Source: Segatella copri (GTDB taxonomy: Bacteria; Bacteroidota; Bacteroidia; Bacteroidales; Bacteroidaceae). Taken from it: a DNA stretch of 64,000 nucleotides. The stretch covers positions 310,001 to 374,000 of the forward strand of contig NZ_CP042464.1 of NCBI RefSeq assembly GCF_015074785.1. Direction: 5' to 3'. The position numbers and the translations under genes are program-made. Each line of letters starts with the position of its first letter. Positions within the stretch are counted from its first letter, which is position 1. Positions 1 to 9,063 of the stretch are shown here, piece after piece. Under the pieces are notes generated by a model. That model worked only from the letters and a program-made list of their open reading frames with translations. It ran no database searches and was not told the DNA's origin.

Positions 1-628
1 TGTCGGTTTCCGCTTTCTGATTAATGATGCCATGGCGAAAGCAGAAGAGGAGGATGTTCCGAAGTTCTCTTTCAAGACCATCGACCCGATTCTGTTCCTT
101 TTGGGACTGATGGGATTTGCAGGCATGTTCTGTGAAGGTACCGTTTACGATTGGAGTAGCGTATATTTTTCATCAGTAGTAAAACCCGATGAGGCTTTTA
201 TCCGTGCGGGCTATGTGGCTGGTATGGGTGCGATGACGTTGGGTAGATTCATGGCTGATGGGTTTGTTACGAAATACGGCCCAGCCAGAGTATTGAAGGT
301 TTGTGGTGGTTTGATATTGGGCGGTTTGTGACTGGCTGCTGCCTTGCCTTATCTCATTCCTGCCACCTTGGGTTTCCTGCTGGTAGGTTTCGGCATCTCT
401 TCGTCGGTTCCTATCTGTTACAGTATCGCCGGAAAATTGGGAACCATCAAGGCGAGCATCGCTATTACCATCGTTTCAAGCATCAGCTTCTTCGGTTTCC
501 TTGTAGGTCCTCCGGTTATCGGATGGCTTGCTGAGGCTACCGGTCTCCGCATTGCCATCAGCATTGCCGCCTGCCTGGGTCTGATGATAGCGTTTGTTGC
601 CGCAAAGGTAGGAAAGAGATTATCCTGA
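1..628 (+). pseudogene. MFS transporter (YbjJ-like), 3' part, interrupted by in-frame TGA
   Basis: This is the C-terminal half of a 12-TM major facilitator transporter; the reading frame is open to the left window edge. Hydrophobic segments alternate with short loops. The E-G-T-V-Y-D-W-S-S stretch resembles the EGA-DWS motif of YbjJ-like permeases, which fits a sugar or small-metabolite exporter; the substrate is unknown. A TGA at 329-331 interrupts the protein, and the same frame continues without a shift to the TAA-side end at 628 with sequence that clearly still belongs to the family. A single nonsense substitution therefore explains the break. It is either a decayed gene, a strain-specific nonsense allele, a sequencing error, or (less likely) read-through. 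It converges on feoB. Confidence 0.75.
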
Positions 629-638
629 ATAAGGAAAC

Positions 639-770
639 GGTTGATGTCTTCTAATGATATGATTGATGTCGTTCAGGTATATGACTGATAACGTTCTAGT
701 ATATGACTAAAATCTTCCAAACAGTTACTTGAAGTCTTTCAGATATATAGAATAAGTCTTCTGGATATAT
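639..770. repeat. Six degenerate 22-bp tandem repeats (AT-rich half)
   Basis: Six consecutive 22-bp units (639-660, 661-682, 683-704, 705-726, 727-748, 749-770) share a weak consensus: a GATGTCGTTC-like core followed by AGGTATATGAC-like sequence. The units diverge from one another but keep exact 22-bp spacing. No coding potential was seen. The array lies between convergent genes. Confidence 0.6.
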
Positions 771-779
771 TATATAGTA

Positions 780-867
780 AGCCGCACAACAGCTGATGTG
801 CGCTTGCACAACAGGTGTTGTGCAAGCGTCGCTCAGCTGTTGTGCGGCTGTCGTTCAGGTGTTGTGC
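780..867. repeat. GC-rich continuation of the 22-bp repeats forming a nested hairpin
   Basis: Four further 22-bp units (780-801, 802-823, 824-845, 846-867) end in TGTTGTGC-like sequence and share TGTCGTTCAGGT with the AT-rich units. Together they form a nested palindrome: a 16-bp perfect stem (781-796 with 833-848) encloses a 13-bp perfect stem (801-813 with 816-828), separated by 4x4 internal loops. It could act as a bidirectional terminator between the MFS gene and feoB, or extrude as a cruciform. Confidence 0.65.
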
Positions 868-904
868 GCTCTCTTTGTTTGTTTTCTTAAAGCAGACACC
901 TTGA

Positions 905-3436
905 TTAGATAAACAAACATCCTATCTGGAAGACCAGGGCTGATACTACCCATGCCAGGAGCGTGGTGTAGCCGGCGGCGAAGCCTGCCCATTTCCAACT
1001 GCCCGTCTCGCCCTTGATGGCAGCGATTGTGGCGATGCAAGGGAAGTAGAGCAATACAAAGAGGAGGAAACAGTAGGCGGTGAGCGTTGCCTTCGCTGCT
1101 GCCTCGGCATCGCTGTAACCGTAGGTCTTCTTCAGGTCTGAAGTCATCTGTTTCTTCAAAACCTCGTATTTTCCGTCTTCATCGTTGTAATCCTGATCAT
1201 CAGAGAAACTGTCGTTGTTGCTGTAGAGCACGCCCATTGTTGAGGCTACAATCTCCTTGGCACCCACACCGGAAACCAAGCCCACATCCAGTTTCCAGTC
1301 GAATCCCTGTGGGGTAAAGATAGGCTCGATGGTCTTACCGATTCTGCCGATATAGCTTTGCTCCTGCTGGGCCTGGTTATCAAGTTCTTCATTATGAGGA
1401 AAATACCCCAAAGCCCATACGATGATACTTGCCACAAGGATGATACCACCCATCTTCTTCAAGTACTGCTTACCCTTCTCCCAGGTATGGCGGCCTATCG
1501 CCTTCCAGGTAGGGAAGCGGTAAGGAGGCAACTCCATTACGAACGGGGTATCTTCGCCCTTCACCACGAAACTGGCAAAGATGCGGCTCAATATCACGGC
1601 TAGGAAGATGCCGATGAGATAGAGCGATACCATGATGAGCGAACGGTATTGGATGGCAAAGAATGTTCCGATGACCATGATGTAGATTGGCAGACGAGCC
1701 GAACAGCTCATCAATGGCAATATCAGCATCGTAATCAGACGCGAACGGTGACTCTCGATGGTTCTCGTTGCCATCACCGCAGGTACGTTACATCCGAATC
1801 CCATAATCAGCGGGATGAATGACTTGCCATGCAGGCCCATCTTGTGCATCAGCTTATCCATGATGAAGGCTGCACGAGCCATATATCCCGAATCCTCCAT
1901 ATAAGAAATGAAGAAATACAGAATCAGAATCTGTGGCAGGAACACGATCACGGCACCTACACCACCAATCACACCATCTACCAGCATATCCTTTACAGGT
2001 CCGTCCGGCATCGTATTACTGATGAACTCGCCCAGCCATGCTACGCCGTCCTCAATCCATCCCTTAGGAATCTCGCCCAGAACGAAGGTGGCTGAGAACA
2101 TGATGAACAGCAGGAGGACGAAGATAGGGAAGCCTACATATTTATTGGTCAGGATTCTGTCGATGAGGTGGGTTACCTGATAGGTATCCTTCGCCTTGCC
2201 CGGTTCATAGCCTGCTTCCTGCAATGCGCCATGGATAAAACCGTATTTGGCATCCATGATGGCGGTTTCGCTATCCTCCAGGGTCTCTTCCTTCACACGC
2301 TTGGCTGCCTCGTCACGGGCTGCGAAAATTTCCTTGGCCGATTTCAGATGACTTACGTATTCCTCGGCGTGCTTATCATTCTCCAACAACTTGATAGAGA
2401 GGTATCGGGTAGAGTAGCGCTGGCGGATGGAATCATCTGCCTTCAGATATTTCTGGATATGCTCGATACCATGTTCTATCTCATGTCCGTGGTTGATGTG
2501 GATATGGCGATAGTGAGCGCTGGAATCTTCCTTGCCTTCGTAGAGTTCGATGATGGTCTCGAAGAGCTTATCTACGCCTCGGCCATTGGTGAAGACGGTA
2601 GGAATCATCGAGATACCAAAGAGTTCGCCCAGTTTGTCGTAGTCGATGTTATCGCCACGCTTCTCGGTTTCATCAAACATATTGAGGGCGCAGACCATGC
2701 GGATGTGCATATCTATCAATTGTGTGGTGAGATAGAGATTGCGCTCCAGGTTGCTGGTGTCGATGACGTTGATGACGATATCCGGCGTATGCTCGATGAG
2801 CTGCTTGCGCACATAGAGTTCTTCTGGCGAATAAGCCGAGAGGGAATAGGTACCCGGCAAATCTACCAGATTGAAGTGGTAGCCGTTGAAATTGGCTTCA
2901 CCTACTTTCGCATCCACGGTTACACCGCTATAGTTTCCTACGCGTTCGTGAGCACCCGAAGCAAAGTTGAAGAGGGAAGTCTTACCGCAGTTTGGATTTC
3001 CTACCAGTGCCACGTTGATGACGCGGTGGAGTCTTTCTGCTTCCTGTTCAGCCAGGGCTTCGTTGCTGGCATTGTCTTTTCTTTCAGCTACGAGCATCTT
3101 GTCGCCGAGCGCCTGCTCGTCGCTATCGTTGGAATCTATTACTTTTGAGTTAATTACCTGTTGGCGGTCTTCTTCTTCCGCCTTGCTGAGCTTTGCATCG
3201 TTCTTGGCTTCATCAATGGAAACCACCTCGATATGGTCGGCTTCGCTGTGGCGGAGAGAAACTTCATAGCCCATGATCTTGTATTTTACAGGGTCCTGGA
3301 GTGGGGCGTTAAGGAGTACATCTACCTTCTTGCCTTTGATGAATCCCATCTCGATGACTCTCTTTCTGAAGCCACCGTGTCCTGATACCTTGACGATAAC
3401 GGCGCTTTCACCTGTTTTAAGTTCTGATAATTTCAT
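905..3436 (-). CDS. feoB: Ferrous iron transporter, FeoA-FeoB fusion
   Basis: 843 aa. It imports Fe2+ across the inner membrane. Residues 1-75 form a FeoA SH3-like domain (starting M-K-L-S-E-L-K-T-G). A charged linker follows, then the G-protein domain with G1 G-N-P-N-C-G-K-T-S near residue 150, G3 D-L-P-G-T-Y and G4 N-M-F-D. After that come the helical insert and the polytopic gate domains of FeoB. FeoA is a separate protein in enterobacteria; the fusion is common in Bacteroidota and the length is normal for it. It starts at an ATG at 3436 downstream of a TAnnTTTG promoter box and is monocistronic. It fits the iron theme of the 31-40 kb region but is not adjacent to it. Confidence 0.95.
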   Translation of the reverse strand: MKLSELKTGESAVIVKVSGHGGFRKRVIEMGFIKGKKVDVLLNAPLQDPVKYKIMGYEVSLRHSEADHIEVVSIDEAKNDAKLSKAEEEDRQQVINSKVIDSNDSDEQALGDKMLVAERKDNASNEALAEQEAERLHRVINVALVGNPNCGKTSLFNFASGAHERVGNYSGVTVDAKVGEANFNGYHFNLVDLPGTYSLSAYSPEELYVRKQLIEHTPDIVINVIDTSNLERNLYLTTQLIDMHIRMVCALNMFDETEKRGDNIDYDKLGELFGISMIPTVFTNGRGVDKLFETIIELYEGKEDSSAHYRHIHINHGHEIEHGIEHIQKYLKADDSIRQRYSTRYLSIKLLENDKHAEEYVSHLKSAKEIFAARDEAAKRVKEETLEDSETAIMDAKYGFIHGALQEAGYEPGKAKDTYQVTHLIDRILTNKYVGFPIFVLLLFIMFSATFVLGEIPKGWIEDGVAWLGEFISNTMPDGPVKDMLVDGVIGGVGAVIVFLPQILILYFFISYMEDSGYMARAAFIMDKLMHKMGLHGKSFIPLIMGFGCNVPAVMATRTIESHRSRLITMLILPLMSCSARLPIYIMVIGTFFAIQYRSLIMVSLYLIGIFLAVILSRIFASFVVKGEDTPFVMELPPYRFPTWKAIGRHTWEKGKQYLKKMGGIILVASIIVWALGYFPHNEELDNQAQQEQSYIGRIGKTIEPIFTPQGFDWKLDVGLVSGVGAKEIVASTMGVLYSNNDSFSDDQDYNDEDGKYEVLKKQMTSDLKKTYGYSDAEAAAKATLTAYCFLLFVLLYFPCIATIAAIKGETGSWKWAGFAAGYTTLLAWVVSALVFQIGCLFI

Positions 3437-3512
3437 ATATCTTTCCTTGTTTTAATCTTGTTCTTTTCTTTGGGGCATGACCTCATGGTCAGCTCTTTTT
3501 TCTTTTCGACTG

Positions 3513-3538
3513 CAAAAATACTAATAATTTTTTGCAAC
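3513..3538 (-). promoter_or_regulatory. feoB promoter
   Basis: A perfect Bacteroidota -7 box TATTTTTG (minus strand, 3520-3513) is preceded by TTG at 3537-3535. The 14-nt spacing is shorter than the usual 17-23, so the -33 assignment is weak. Confidence 0.5.
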
Positions 3539-3568
3539 TTGGTAGCAATAATGTAGTTTTAAAACAAA

Positions 3569-3609
3569 AATACCTAGAAATGATGAGAGTATCATCAAAT
3601 CTAGGTATT
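3569..3609 (-). terminator. secA terminator hairpin
   Basis: A 10-bp stem (3569-3578 with 3600-3609) encloses a second 6-bp TGATGA/TCATCA stem with a 5-nt loop. It is followed on the minus strand by a T-rich run. A second imperfect hairpin lies at about 3628-3672, directly after the secA stop. Confidence 0.7.
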
Positions 3610-3681
3610 CTTATCATTATTTCTGATGATGGATGTTCTTATACCTTATTATATATATAAGAGCATCATCATTTTCTGTGA

Positions 3682-6600
3682 TTACAGGTTTCTGCCGTGG
3701 CAGTTCTTAAACTTCTTGCCGCTTCCGCATGGACATGGGTCGTTAGGACGTGGCATGTGCTCTGCACGGTAAGGAGTGCGGTTTACCTGTGCGCCCTCTC
3801 GGGTATCCTGGTTAGCAGCTGCCTCCTGTGCCTCACGCTCTGCATCCAAATCTACCTTGCTTTCTACATAGTTCTGCTGAGTGTGCTGCTCAGGAGCTGC
3901 CTCCTGAACTGGCTGCTCTTGCTCCATTACTGGAATCTGACCACGCATCAGGATACTTGCAATACGGTCGTACATGTCATTGATCATGGCATCCCAAACC
4001 TTGGCACTCTCCAACTTAAAGATGAGGAGAGGATCCTTCTGCTCGTAGCTTGCATTCTGTACAGAGTGCTTCAGTTCGTCGAGCTTGCGGAGGTTCTCCT
4101 TCCAGTCGTCATCGATAATCTGGAGAACAACGCTCTTCTCAAACTCCTTAACTACGTTCTTAGCCTCGCTCTCGTATGCCTCCTTGAGGTTGCAAGGAAT
4201 ATTGTACATGCGCTTGCCGTCTGTGATAGGCACCATGATGCGCTCGTATATAGCACCCTGGTTTTCGTATACCTGCTTGATGATAGGCATAGCTGTAGCC
4301 TGGATGCGGTCTGTCTTACGCTTGAATGTAGCCATAGCCTCCTGGAAAGCACGCTCTGCCAAATCCTCACGTCTGCCGTTCTCATACTCATCCTCGTTGA
4401 ATGGAATCTCCATAGCGAGAACTTTCAGGAACTCTTCCTTGGCACCGAAGAAGTCGTTGTTGTTGACGATGTTCAATACGCGGTCCCAGATGATGTTGGC
4501 AATATCCATACCGATACGCTCACCCATGAGGGCGTGGCGACGCTTCTCGTAGATAACGGTACGCTGACGGTTCATCACGTCATCATACTCCAAGAGGTGT
4601 TTACGGATACCGAAGTTGTTTTCCTCAACCTTGCGCTGAGCACGCTCGATGCTCTTGCTGATCATTGGGCTCTCGATACGCTCGCCATCCTCGAAACCGA
4701 GACGATCCATAACCTTGGCGATACGCTCTGAAGCGAACAGACGCATCAGCTTATCCTCCAATGATACATAGAATACAGAAGAACCTGGGTCACCCTGACG
4801 ACCGGCACGACCACGGAGCTGACGGTCTACACGGCGGCTCTCATGACGTTCTGTACCGATGATGGCAAGACCACCTGCAGCCTTTACCTCAGGAGTCAGC
4901 TTGATATCGGTACCACGACCTGCCATGTTGGTAGCGATGGTTACGGCACCCTTACCGTTTACTGAGCGACCTGCCTCGGCTACAATCTGAGCCTCCTGCT
5001 GGTGCAGCTTAGCGTTCAATACATTATGAGGAATGTTGCGCATCTTCAACATCTTGCTCAACAACTCAGAAATCTCGACAGATGTTGTACCTACCAAGAC
5101 TGGGCGGCCAGCATTACGTGTTTCCTCGATTTCGTCGATAACTGCACGATATTTCTCGCGGGCAGTCTTGTATACACGGTCATCCAAGTCCTTACGCTGG
5201 ATAGGGCGGTTGGTTGGAATCTCAACAACATCGAGTTTGTAGATATCCCAGAACTCACCTGACTCTGTACTTGCTGTACCGGTCATACCTGCGAGTTTGT
5301 GGTACATACGGAAGTAGTTCTGAAGTGTGATGGTAGCAAAGGTCTGTGTAGCAGCCTCTACCTTTACGTGCTCCTTAGCTTCAATAGCCTGGTGCAAACC
5401 ATCGCTCCAGCGACGGCCTTCCATGATACGTCCTGTCTGCTCATCCACAATCTTCACCTGTCCGTCCATGACAACATATTCGTCGTCCTTATTGAACATG
5501 GTGTAACCCTTCAGGAGCTGCTGCAAGGTGTGAACACGTTCGCTCTGTACACCATAGTGAGCCAGCATCTCGTCTTTCTTGTCAAGACGCTCCTGGTCGG
5601 TAAGGTCTGTACGTGCCTCGAGTTCACTCATTTCTGTTGTGATATCAGGCAATACGAAGAGTTCCTTGTCGTTTACCTGCTTAGCCAACCAGTCGGTTCC
5701 CTTATCGGTAAGGTCGGCAGAATTCATTTTCTCGTCTACTACGAAGTACAATGGCTCAGTAGCCTTAGGCATCTCACGGTTGTTGTTTGCCATGTAGTAC
5801 TCCTCGGTCTTCAGCAGACCAGCTTTGATACCTTCCTCAGAAAGATACTTGATCAATGGCTTGTTCTTAGGCAATGCCTTGTAAGAACGGAAGAGTGCGA
5901 GGAAGCCTTCATCAAGGAGTTCCTGATTCTTAGCTTTTGTACCTTCGTTAATCTTCTGCTTAGCCTCGGCGAGCAATTCTGTAGCCTGCTTGCGCTGTAC
6001 CTCGTAAAGTTTCTCAACCAATGGCTGATACTGCTCGAACATCTGATCATCGCCCTTTGGAATAGGACCAGAGATGATCAATGGGGTACGGGCATCATCA
6101 ATCAATACTGAGTCGACCTCATCGACGATGGCGTAGTTGTGCTGGCGCTGTACCAGGTCGGCTGGGTTGGTAGCCATGTTATCACGAAGATAATCGAAAC
6201 CGAACTCGTTGTTGGTACCGAAGGTGATATCTGCCAGGTATGCCTTGCGACGCTCGTCGGAATTAGGACGGTGCTTGTCGATACAATCTACAGAGAGACC
6301 GTGGAACATATAGAGAGGTCCCATCCACTCAGAGTCACGCTTAGCCAAATAGTCGTTCACGGTAACGACGTGAACACCATTGCCAGTCAAGGCATTCAGG
6401 AAGATAGGTGTTGTACCTACAAGGGTCTTACCCTCACCGGTAGCCATCTCGGCAATCTTACCCTGATGGAGAACAACACCACCGAAGAGCTGTACATCGT
6501 AGTGAATCATTTCCCACTTCATATCATTACCGCCGGCTGTCCAGTGGTTGTGATAGATAGCCTTGTCGCCATCGATGGTAACGAAGTCGTTAGCTGGATT

Positions 6601-7020
6601 AGAAGCCAACTCGCGGTCGAAGTCGGTAGCAGTAACTATTGTTTCCTCGTTCTCAGCGAAACGGCGAGCAGTATCCTTAACGATAGCGAAAACCTGAGGC
6701 AAAACCTCGTTGAGGGCTTCCTCATACTTGTCGAGTGCTTCCTGCTCTAACTTGTCGATCTGGTTGAAGATACCTTCACGCTCATCGATAGGAGTGTCTT
6801 CAATTTTAGCCTTGAGTTCAGCAATCTTAGCCTTCTCTTCCTTGGCGTACTCCTGTACGTACTTCTGAAGTTCTTTTGTTTTTGCACGAAGTTCGTCATT
6901 GCTTAAGGCCTGCATCTTAGGATACTCTGCCTTGATCTTTTCTACGATTGGCTGGATCAACTTCATATCGCGAGTTGACTTGTTGCCAAACAATGACTGG
7001 AGAATTTTGTTAAAGTTCAT
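3682..7020 (-). CDS. secA: Preprotein translocase ATPase SecA
   Basis: 1112 aa. It is the motor that drives unfolded preproteins through SecYEG. Visible are the DEAD-type ATPase motifs (Walker A M-A-T-G-E-G-K-T, Walker B D-E-V-D-S-V), the preprotein-binding insertion, the second helicase lobe with G-T-D-I-K and [11 protein letters not shown], and a C-terminal zinc SEC-C motif C-P-C-G-S-G-x8-C-H that contacts SecB or phospholipid. It is longer than E. coli SecA (901 aa) because of the insertions usual in Bacteroidota. ATG start at 7020. Its own promoter lies just upstream, and it appears monocistronic. Confidence 0.98.
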   Translation of the reverse strand: MNFNKILQSLFGNKSTRDMKLIQPIVEKIKAEYPKMQALSNDELRAKTKELQKYVQEYAKEEKAKIAELKAKIEDTPIDEREGIFNQIDKLEQEALDKYEEALNEVLPQVFAIVKDTARRFAENEETIVTATDFDRELASNPANDFVTIDGDKAIYHNHWTAGGNDMKWEMIHYDVQLFGGVVLHQGKIAEMATGEGKTLVGTTPIFLNALTGNGVHVVTVNDYLAKRDSEWMGPLYMFHGLSVDCIDKHRPNSDERRKAYLADITFGTNNEFGFDYLRDNMATNPADLVQRQHNYAIVDEVDSVLIDDARTPLIISGPIPKGDDQMFEQYQPLVEKLYEVQRKQATELLAEAKQKINEGTKAKNQELLDEGFLALFRSYKALPKNKPLIKYLSEEGIKAGLLKTEEYYMANNNREMPKATEPLYFVVDEKMNSADLTDKGTDWLAKQVNDKELFVLPDITTEMSELEARTDLTDQERLDKKDEMLAHYGVQSERVHTLQQLLKGYTMFNKDDEYVVMDGQVKIVDEQTGRIMEGRRWSDGLHQAIEAKEHVKVEAATQTFATITLQNYFRMYHKLAGMTGTASTESGEFWDIYKLDVVEIPTNRPIQRKDLDDRVYKTAREKYRAVIDEIEETRNAGRPVLVGTTSVEISELLSKMLKMRNIPHNVLNAKLHQQEAQIVAEAGRSVNGKGAVTIATNMAGRGTDIKLTPEVKAAGGLAIIGTERHESRRVDRQLRGRAGRQGDPGSSVFYVSLEDKLMRLFASERIAKVMDRLGFEDGERIESPMISKSIERAQRKVEENNFGIRKHLLEYDDVMNRQRTVIYEKRRHALMGERIGMDIANIIWDRVLNIVNNNDFFGAKEEFLKVLAMEIPFNEDEYENGRREDLAERAFQEAMATFKRKTDRIQATAMPIIKQVYENQGAIYERIMVPITDGKRMYNIPCNLKEAYESEAKNVVKEFEKSVVLQIIDDDWKENLRKLDELKHSVQNASYEQKDPLLIFKLESAKVWDAMINDMYDRIASILMRGQIPVMEQEQPVQEAAPEQHTQQNYVESKVDLDAEREAQEAAANQDTREGAQVNRTPYRAEHMPRPNDPCPCGSGKKFKNCHGRNL

Positions 7021-7091
7021 TGTATATTTATTTTTTATTATTATTCGATGATGTTTGGGAGTAAAATCTCCTGTTGTTTATTACTAGCTTG

Positions 7092-7123
7092 CAAATTTAC
7101 TAAAAATATCTGTAAATCTGCAA
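7092..7123 (-). promoter_or_regulatory. secA promoter
   Basis: TAAATTTG (7099-7092, minus strand) with TTG (7123-7121) 21 nt upstream matches the Bacteroidota TTG-N17-23-TAnnTTTG pattern. Confidence 0.65.
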
Positions 7124-7189
7124 GGAATTGCCAATTATTACCTGTTTTTATGGCAAATCTTCTGAGTTTTGCTTACAGAAAGCATAAAA

Positions 7190-7549
7190 TCAGCAGTTTG
7201 GACCTCGAATAACAATACTCCCATACGGAACTTTGTATCTATGCTCCGTAGGGGAATCATAATAAATATGTGAATGAATGTCTGTCAGAATGTCAGAAGA
7301 ATTGGCGGCAAGTGTTGCCGCCAGGATAGGATGATGCGTTGCGATGCTCTCATCTTCTGATGCCGCTTTGATGGCTTTGAGCACGCAGAGAATGTCCTCC
7401 TCCAATGCCTTCGCCTCCGGTTGCTGGATGAATTCATCGTAGGATATATCCGTAAGCGCAAACTTCAGCGCCTGCTGATAAGTCTGCGCCTCCATGCCGG
7501 TTGCCGCCAGGACAACCAAAAGGGCTGTGATATATCTGTTTACCATCAT
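7190..7549 (-). CDS. Small exported protein of unknown function
   Basis: 119 aa. A clear signal peptide (M-M-V-N-R-Y-I-T-A-L-L-V-V-L-A-A-T-G) ends near A-Q at about residue 22, so the mature product is probably a roughly 97-residue periplasmic protein. The mature part is mildly acidic, has no lipobox and contains no catalytic motif I recognise. It follows the DUF4105 gene by 71 bp on the same strand, so the two may be cotranscribed. A small imperfect hairpin (7575-7602) lies in the gap. I do not recognise the family. Confidence 0.6.
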   Translation of the reverse strand: MMVNRYITALLVVLAATGMEAQTYQQALKFALTDISYDEFIQQPEAKALEEDILCVLKAIKAASEDESIATHHPILAATLAANSSDILTDIHSHIYYDSPTEHRYKVPYGSIVIRGPNC

Positions 7550-7620
7550 TGTTGTTTATCTTCTTCTTCTGTACGGAAAACGATATTGTGCCAATCGTTT
7601 CCTTACGTATATTTTAATGT

Positions 7621-8964
7621 CTATTTATTCTTTCTGAATTTCTTTACGATATGCTTCTGCAAACCATAATTGTTTGGACTTAAATCCATCATGGTCGATT
7701 TGACGCAGTATCTCGCTAGCAAAGAAAGTGCCAAAATACTCATACCCTCAGCATAGTTCTGCCATATCTGCATGAACAGGGCAATGAGCAGAAGCCATCC
7801 CAGAAGTTCGAAATACCAATACTGACGACCTGCTTTCATCCTCTTGACAGTCTTCCAGGCAAAGATGAGGTTGAGCGGATTCAGTATCAGAATCTGGAAA
7901 TTTATCTGTACGGTAGGATGCTGCGAGAAGATCATGGTAAAGAGAATCAGTCCCGGTAATCCTGTCAGGACAAGCAGGATGGCATCAAACCACCAGTAGT
8001 TTTTCTTTTTTACACATTCTCTTACCGTTGTTCCTATGATGATGATTGCCAGAGCTATGGCTATCATTTGTGGTGTAACAGGAGTATCGTCTATTATTTG
8101 TGCCTGGGCTGGGATAATATCGGATGTTTCATCTACCAGAGTGATATAGCCGCTGGCACTTGTTGCATTGGTCTTGCCGTCTGCAGTCTGAGATGCATCA
8201 ATAAAGTCGGTTCTTCCTTCTGTGGCAAAGTCCTTGCTCAGATTGTCTGGCAAGAATTCCCATTCTCTTTGTGTGATAGGGCGGTCTGCCTGACAACCCA
8301 AAAGAAGGTCATTGCCGAATCTTGCCCAGCGGTGCTGTCCGTTGAGTTTGTGAATCTCTTCCCTGTAGGTAAAAGTGGTAGGGGTATCTTTAAAGTTGGT
8401 ACTCTGGTTCCCAATGTTGGAGAGAATCATCTCGCGTGCCCGGGTCGTACAGTTATCATAGAAGAAATTGTAGCGGTATACGCGGTTCTCCGGCTGTGCA
8501 TTCTTGTCGATGCTTCTCAGAATTCCCAGTTTCTCTGTACGGGAGAGACGGAGGCGCTGCTGTCTTACCCATCTGCCTTCATGTGCATATTCGGCAATGA
8601 AGTCGCTCATCGGGTAGATGCCAATCTGATAGTCGGTGAGTCCGAAAACAAAACGGAGTACGAAGCAACTTTGGTTAAAACTAAACATACCCCAGTTGAC
8701 GGCAACATCCGTTCCCATAGCTTTGTTCTGGATGCGTAGAGCGGTATGTCCATAATACGACCACACCTCCTGACCTGGTCCGCAAGTCAGGAGAGAAATG
8801 TCAACAGAATCGAGCCACGCAGTAGCTTCTTCATTGACACGACTGTTCTGCACAGAAATATCAGAGTCTTTGTCTCTTGAAAAATCCTGTGCAGCCACTT
8901 CAGTAGTTAAATTGATTAAAATTACTGCTAAAATGGCACTAAAAATATGCTTAAAACGTTTCAC
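7621..8964 (-). CDS. DUF4105 (Lnb-type) membrane-associated periplasmic protein
   Basis: About 447 aa from a GTG at 8964. A signal peptide (K-R-F-K-H-I-F-S-A-I-L-A-V-I-L) precedes a DUF4105 domain with the family motifs C-G-P-G-Q-E-V-W-S-Y-Y-G-H-T-A-L-R and Y-N-F-F-Y-D-N-C-T-T-R-A-R. The conserved His and Cys are reminiscent of papain-like (NlpC-type) enzymes, but no activity is established here. Four hydrophobic segments fill the C-terminal 130 residues. An in-frame ATG at 8991 would add 9 residues, but a -7 promoter box at 8976-8969 overlaps that stretch, so I prefer the GTG. It is transcribed divergently from the outer-membrane protein at 9064. Confidence 0.75.
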   Translation of the reverse strand: MKRFKHIFSAILAVILINLTTEVAAQDFSRDKDSDISVQNSRVNEEATAWLDSVDISLLTCGPGQEVWSYYGHTALRIQNKAMGTDVAVNWGMFSFNQSCFVLRFVFGLTDYQIGIYPMSDFIAEYAHEGRWVRQQRLRLSRTEKLGILRSIDKNAQPENRVYRYNFFYDNCTTRAREMILSNIGNQSTNFKDTPTTFTYREEIHKLNGQHRWARFGNDLLLGCQADRPITQREWEFLPDNLSKDFATEGRTDFIDASQTADGKTNATSASGYITLVDETSDIIPAQAQIIDDTPVTPQMIAIALAIIIIGTTVRECVKKKNYWWFDAILLVLTGLPGLILFTMIFSQHPTVQINFQILILNPLNLIFAWKTVKRMKAGRQYWYFELLGWLLLIALFMQIWQNYAEGMSILALSLLARYCVKSTMMDLSPNNYGLQKHIVKKFRKNK

Positions 8965-8968
8965 GATG

Positions 8969-8976
8969 CAAAAATA
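8969..8976 (-). promoter_or_regulatory. -7 box for the DUF4105 gene
   Basis: TATTTTTG on the minus strand ends 4 nt before the GTG codon at 8964. The transcript would then be nearly leaderless. Confidence 0.5.
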
Positions 8977-9021
8977 CCTTATTATTTTCAATTATCCTTC
9001 TTTTTTCTAGATTTTTTTTAA

Positions 9022-9029
9022 TACTTTTG
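9022..9029 (+). promoter_or_regulatory. -7 box for the outer-membrane protein gene
   Basis: TACTTTTG fits TAnnTTTG and lies 34 bp upstream of the ATG at 9064, back to back with the DUF4105 promoter. Confidence 0.55.
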
Positions 9030-9063
9030 CACTCTGAATATAATTTTGAATGATTATTAAAGA

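Noticed and set aside
2168..3148. A 326-codon plus-strand open frame opposite feoB
   Set aside because: FeoB on the minus strand is certain; the opposite frame has no promoter or motif.
3697..4731. A 344-codon plus-strand open frame opposite secA
   Set aside because: Low-complexity hydrophobic shadow of SecA; no support.
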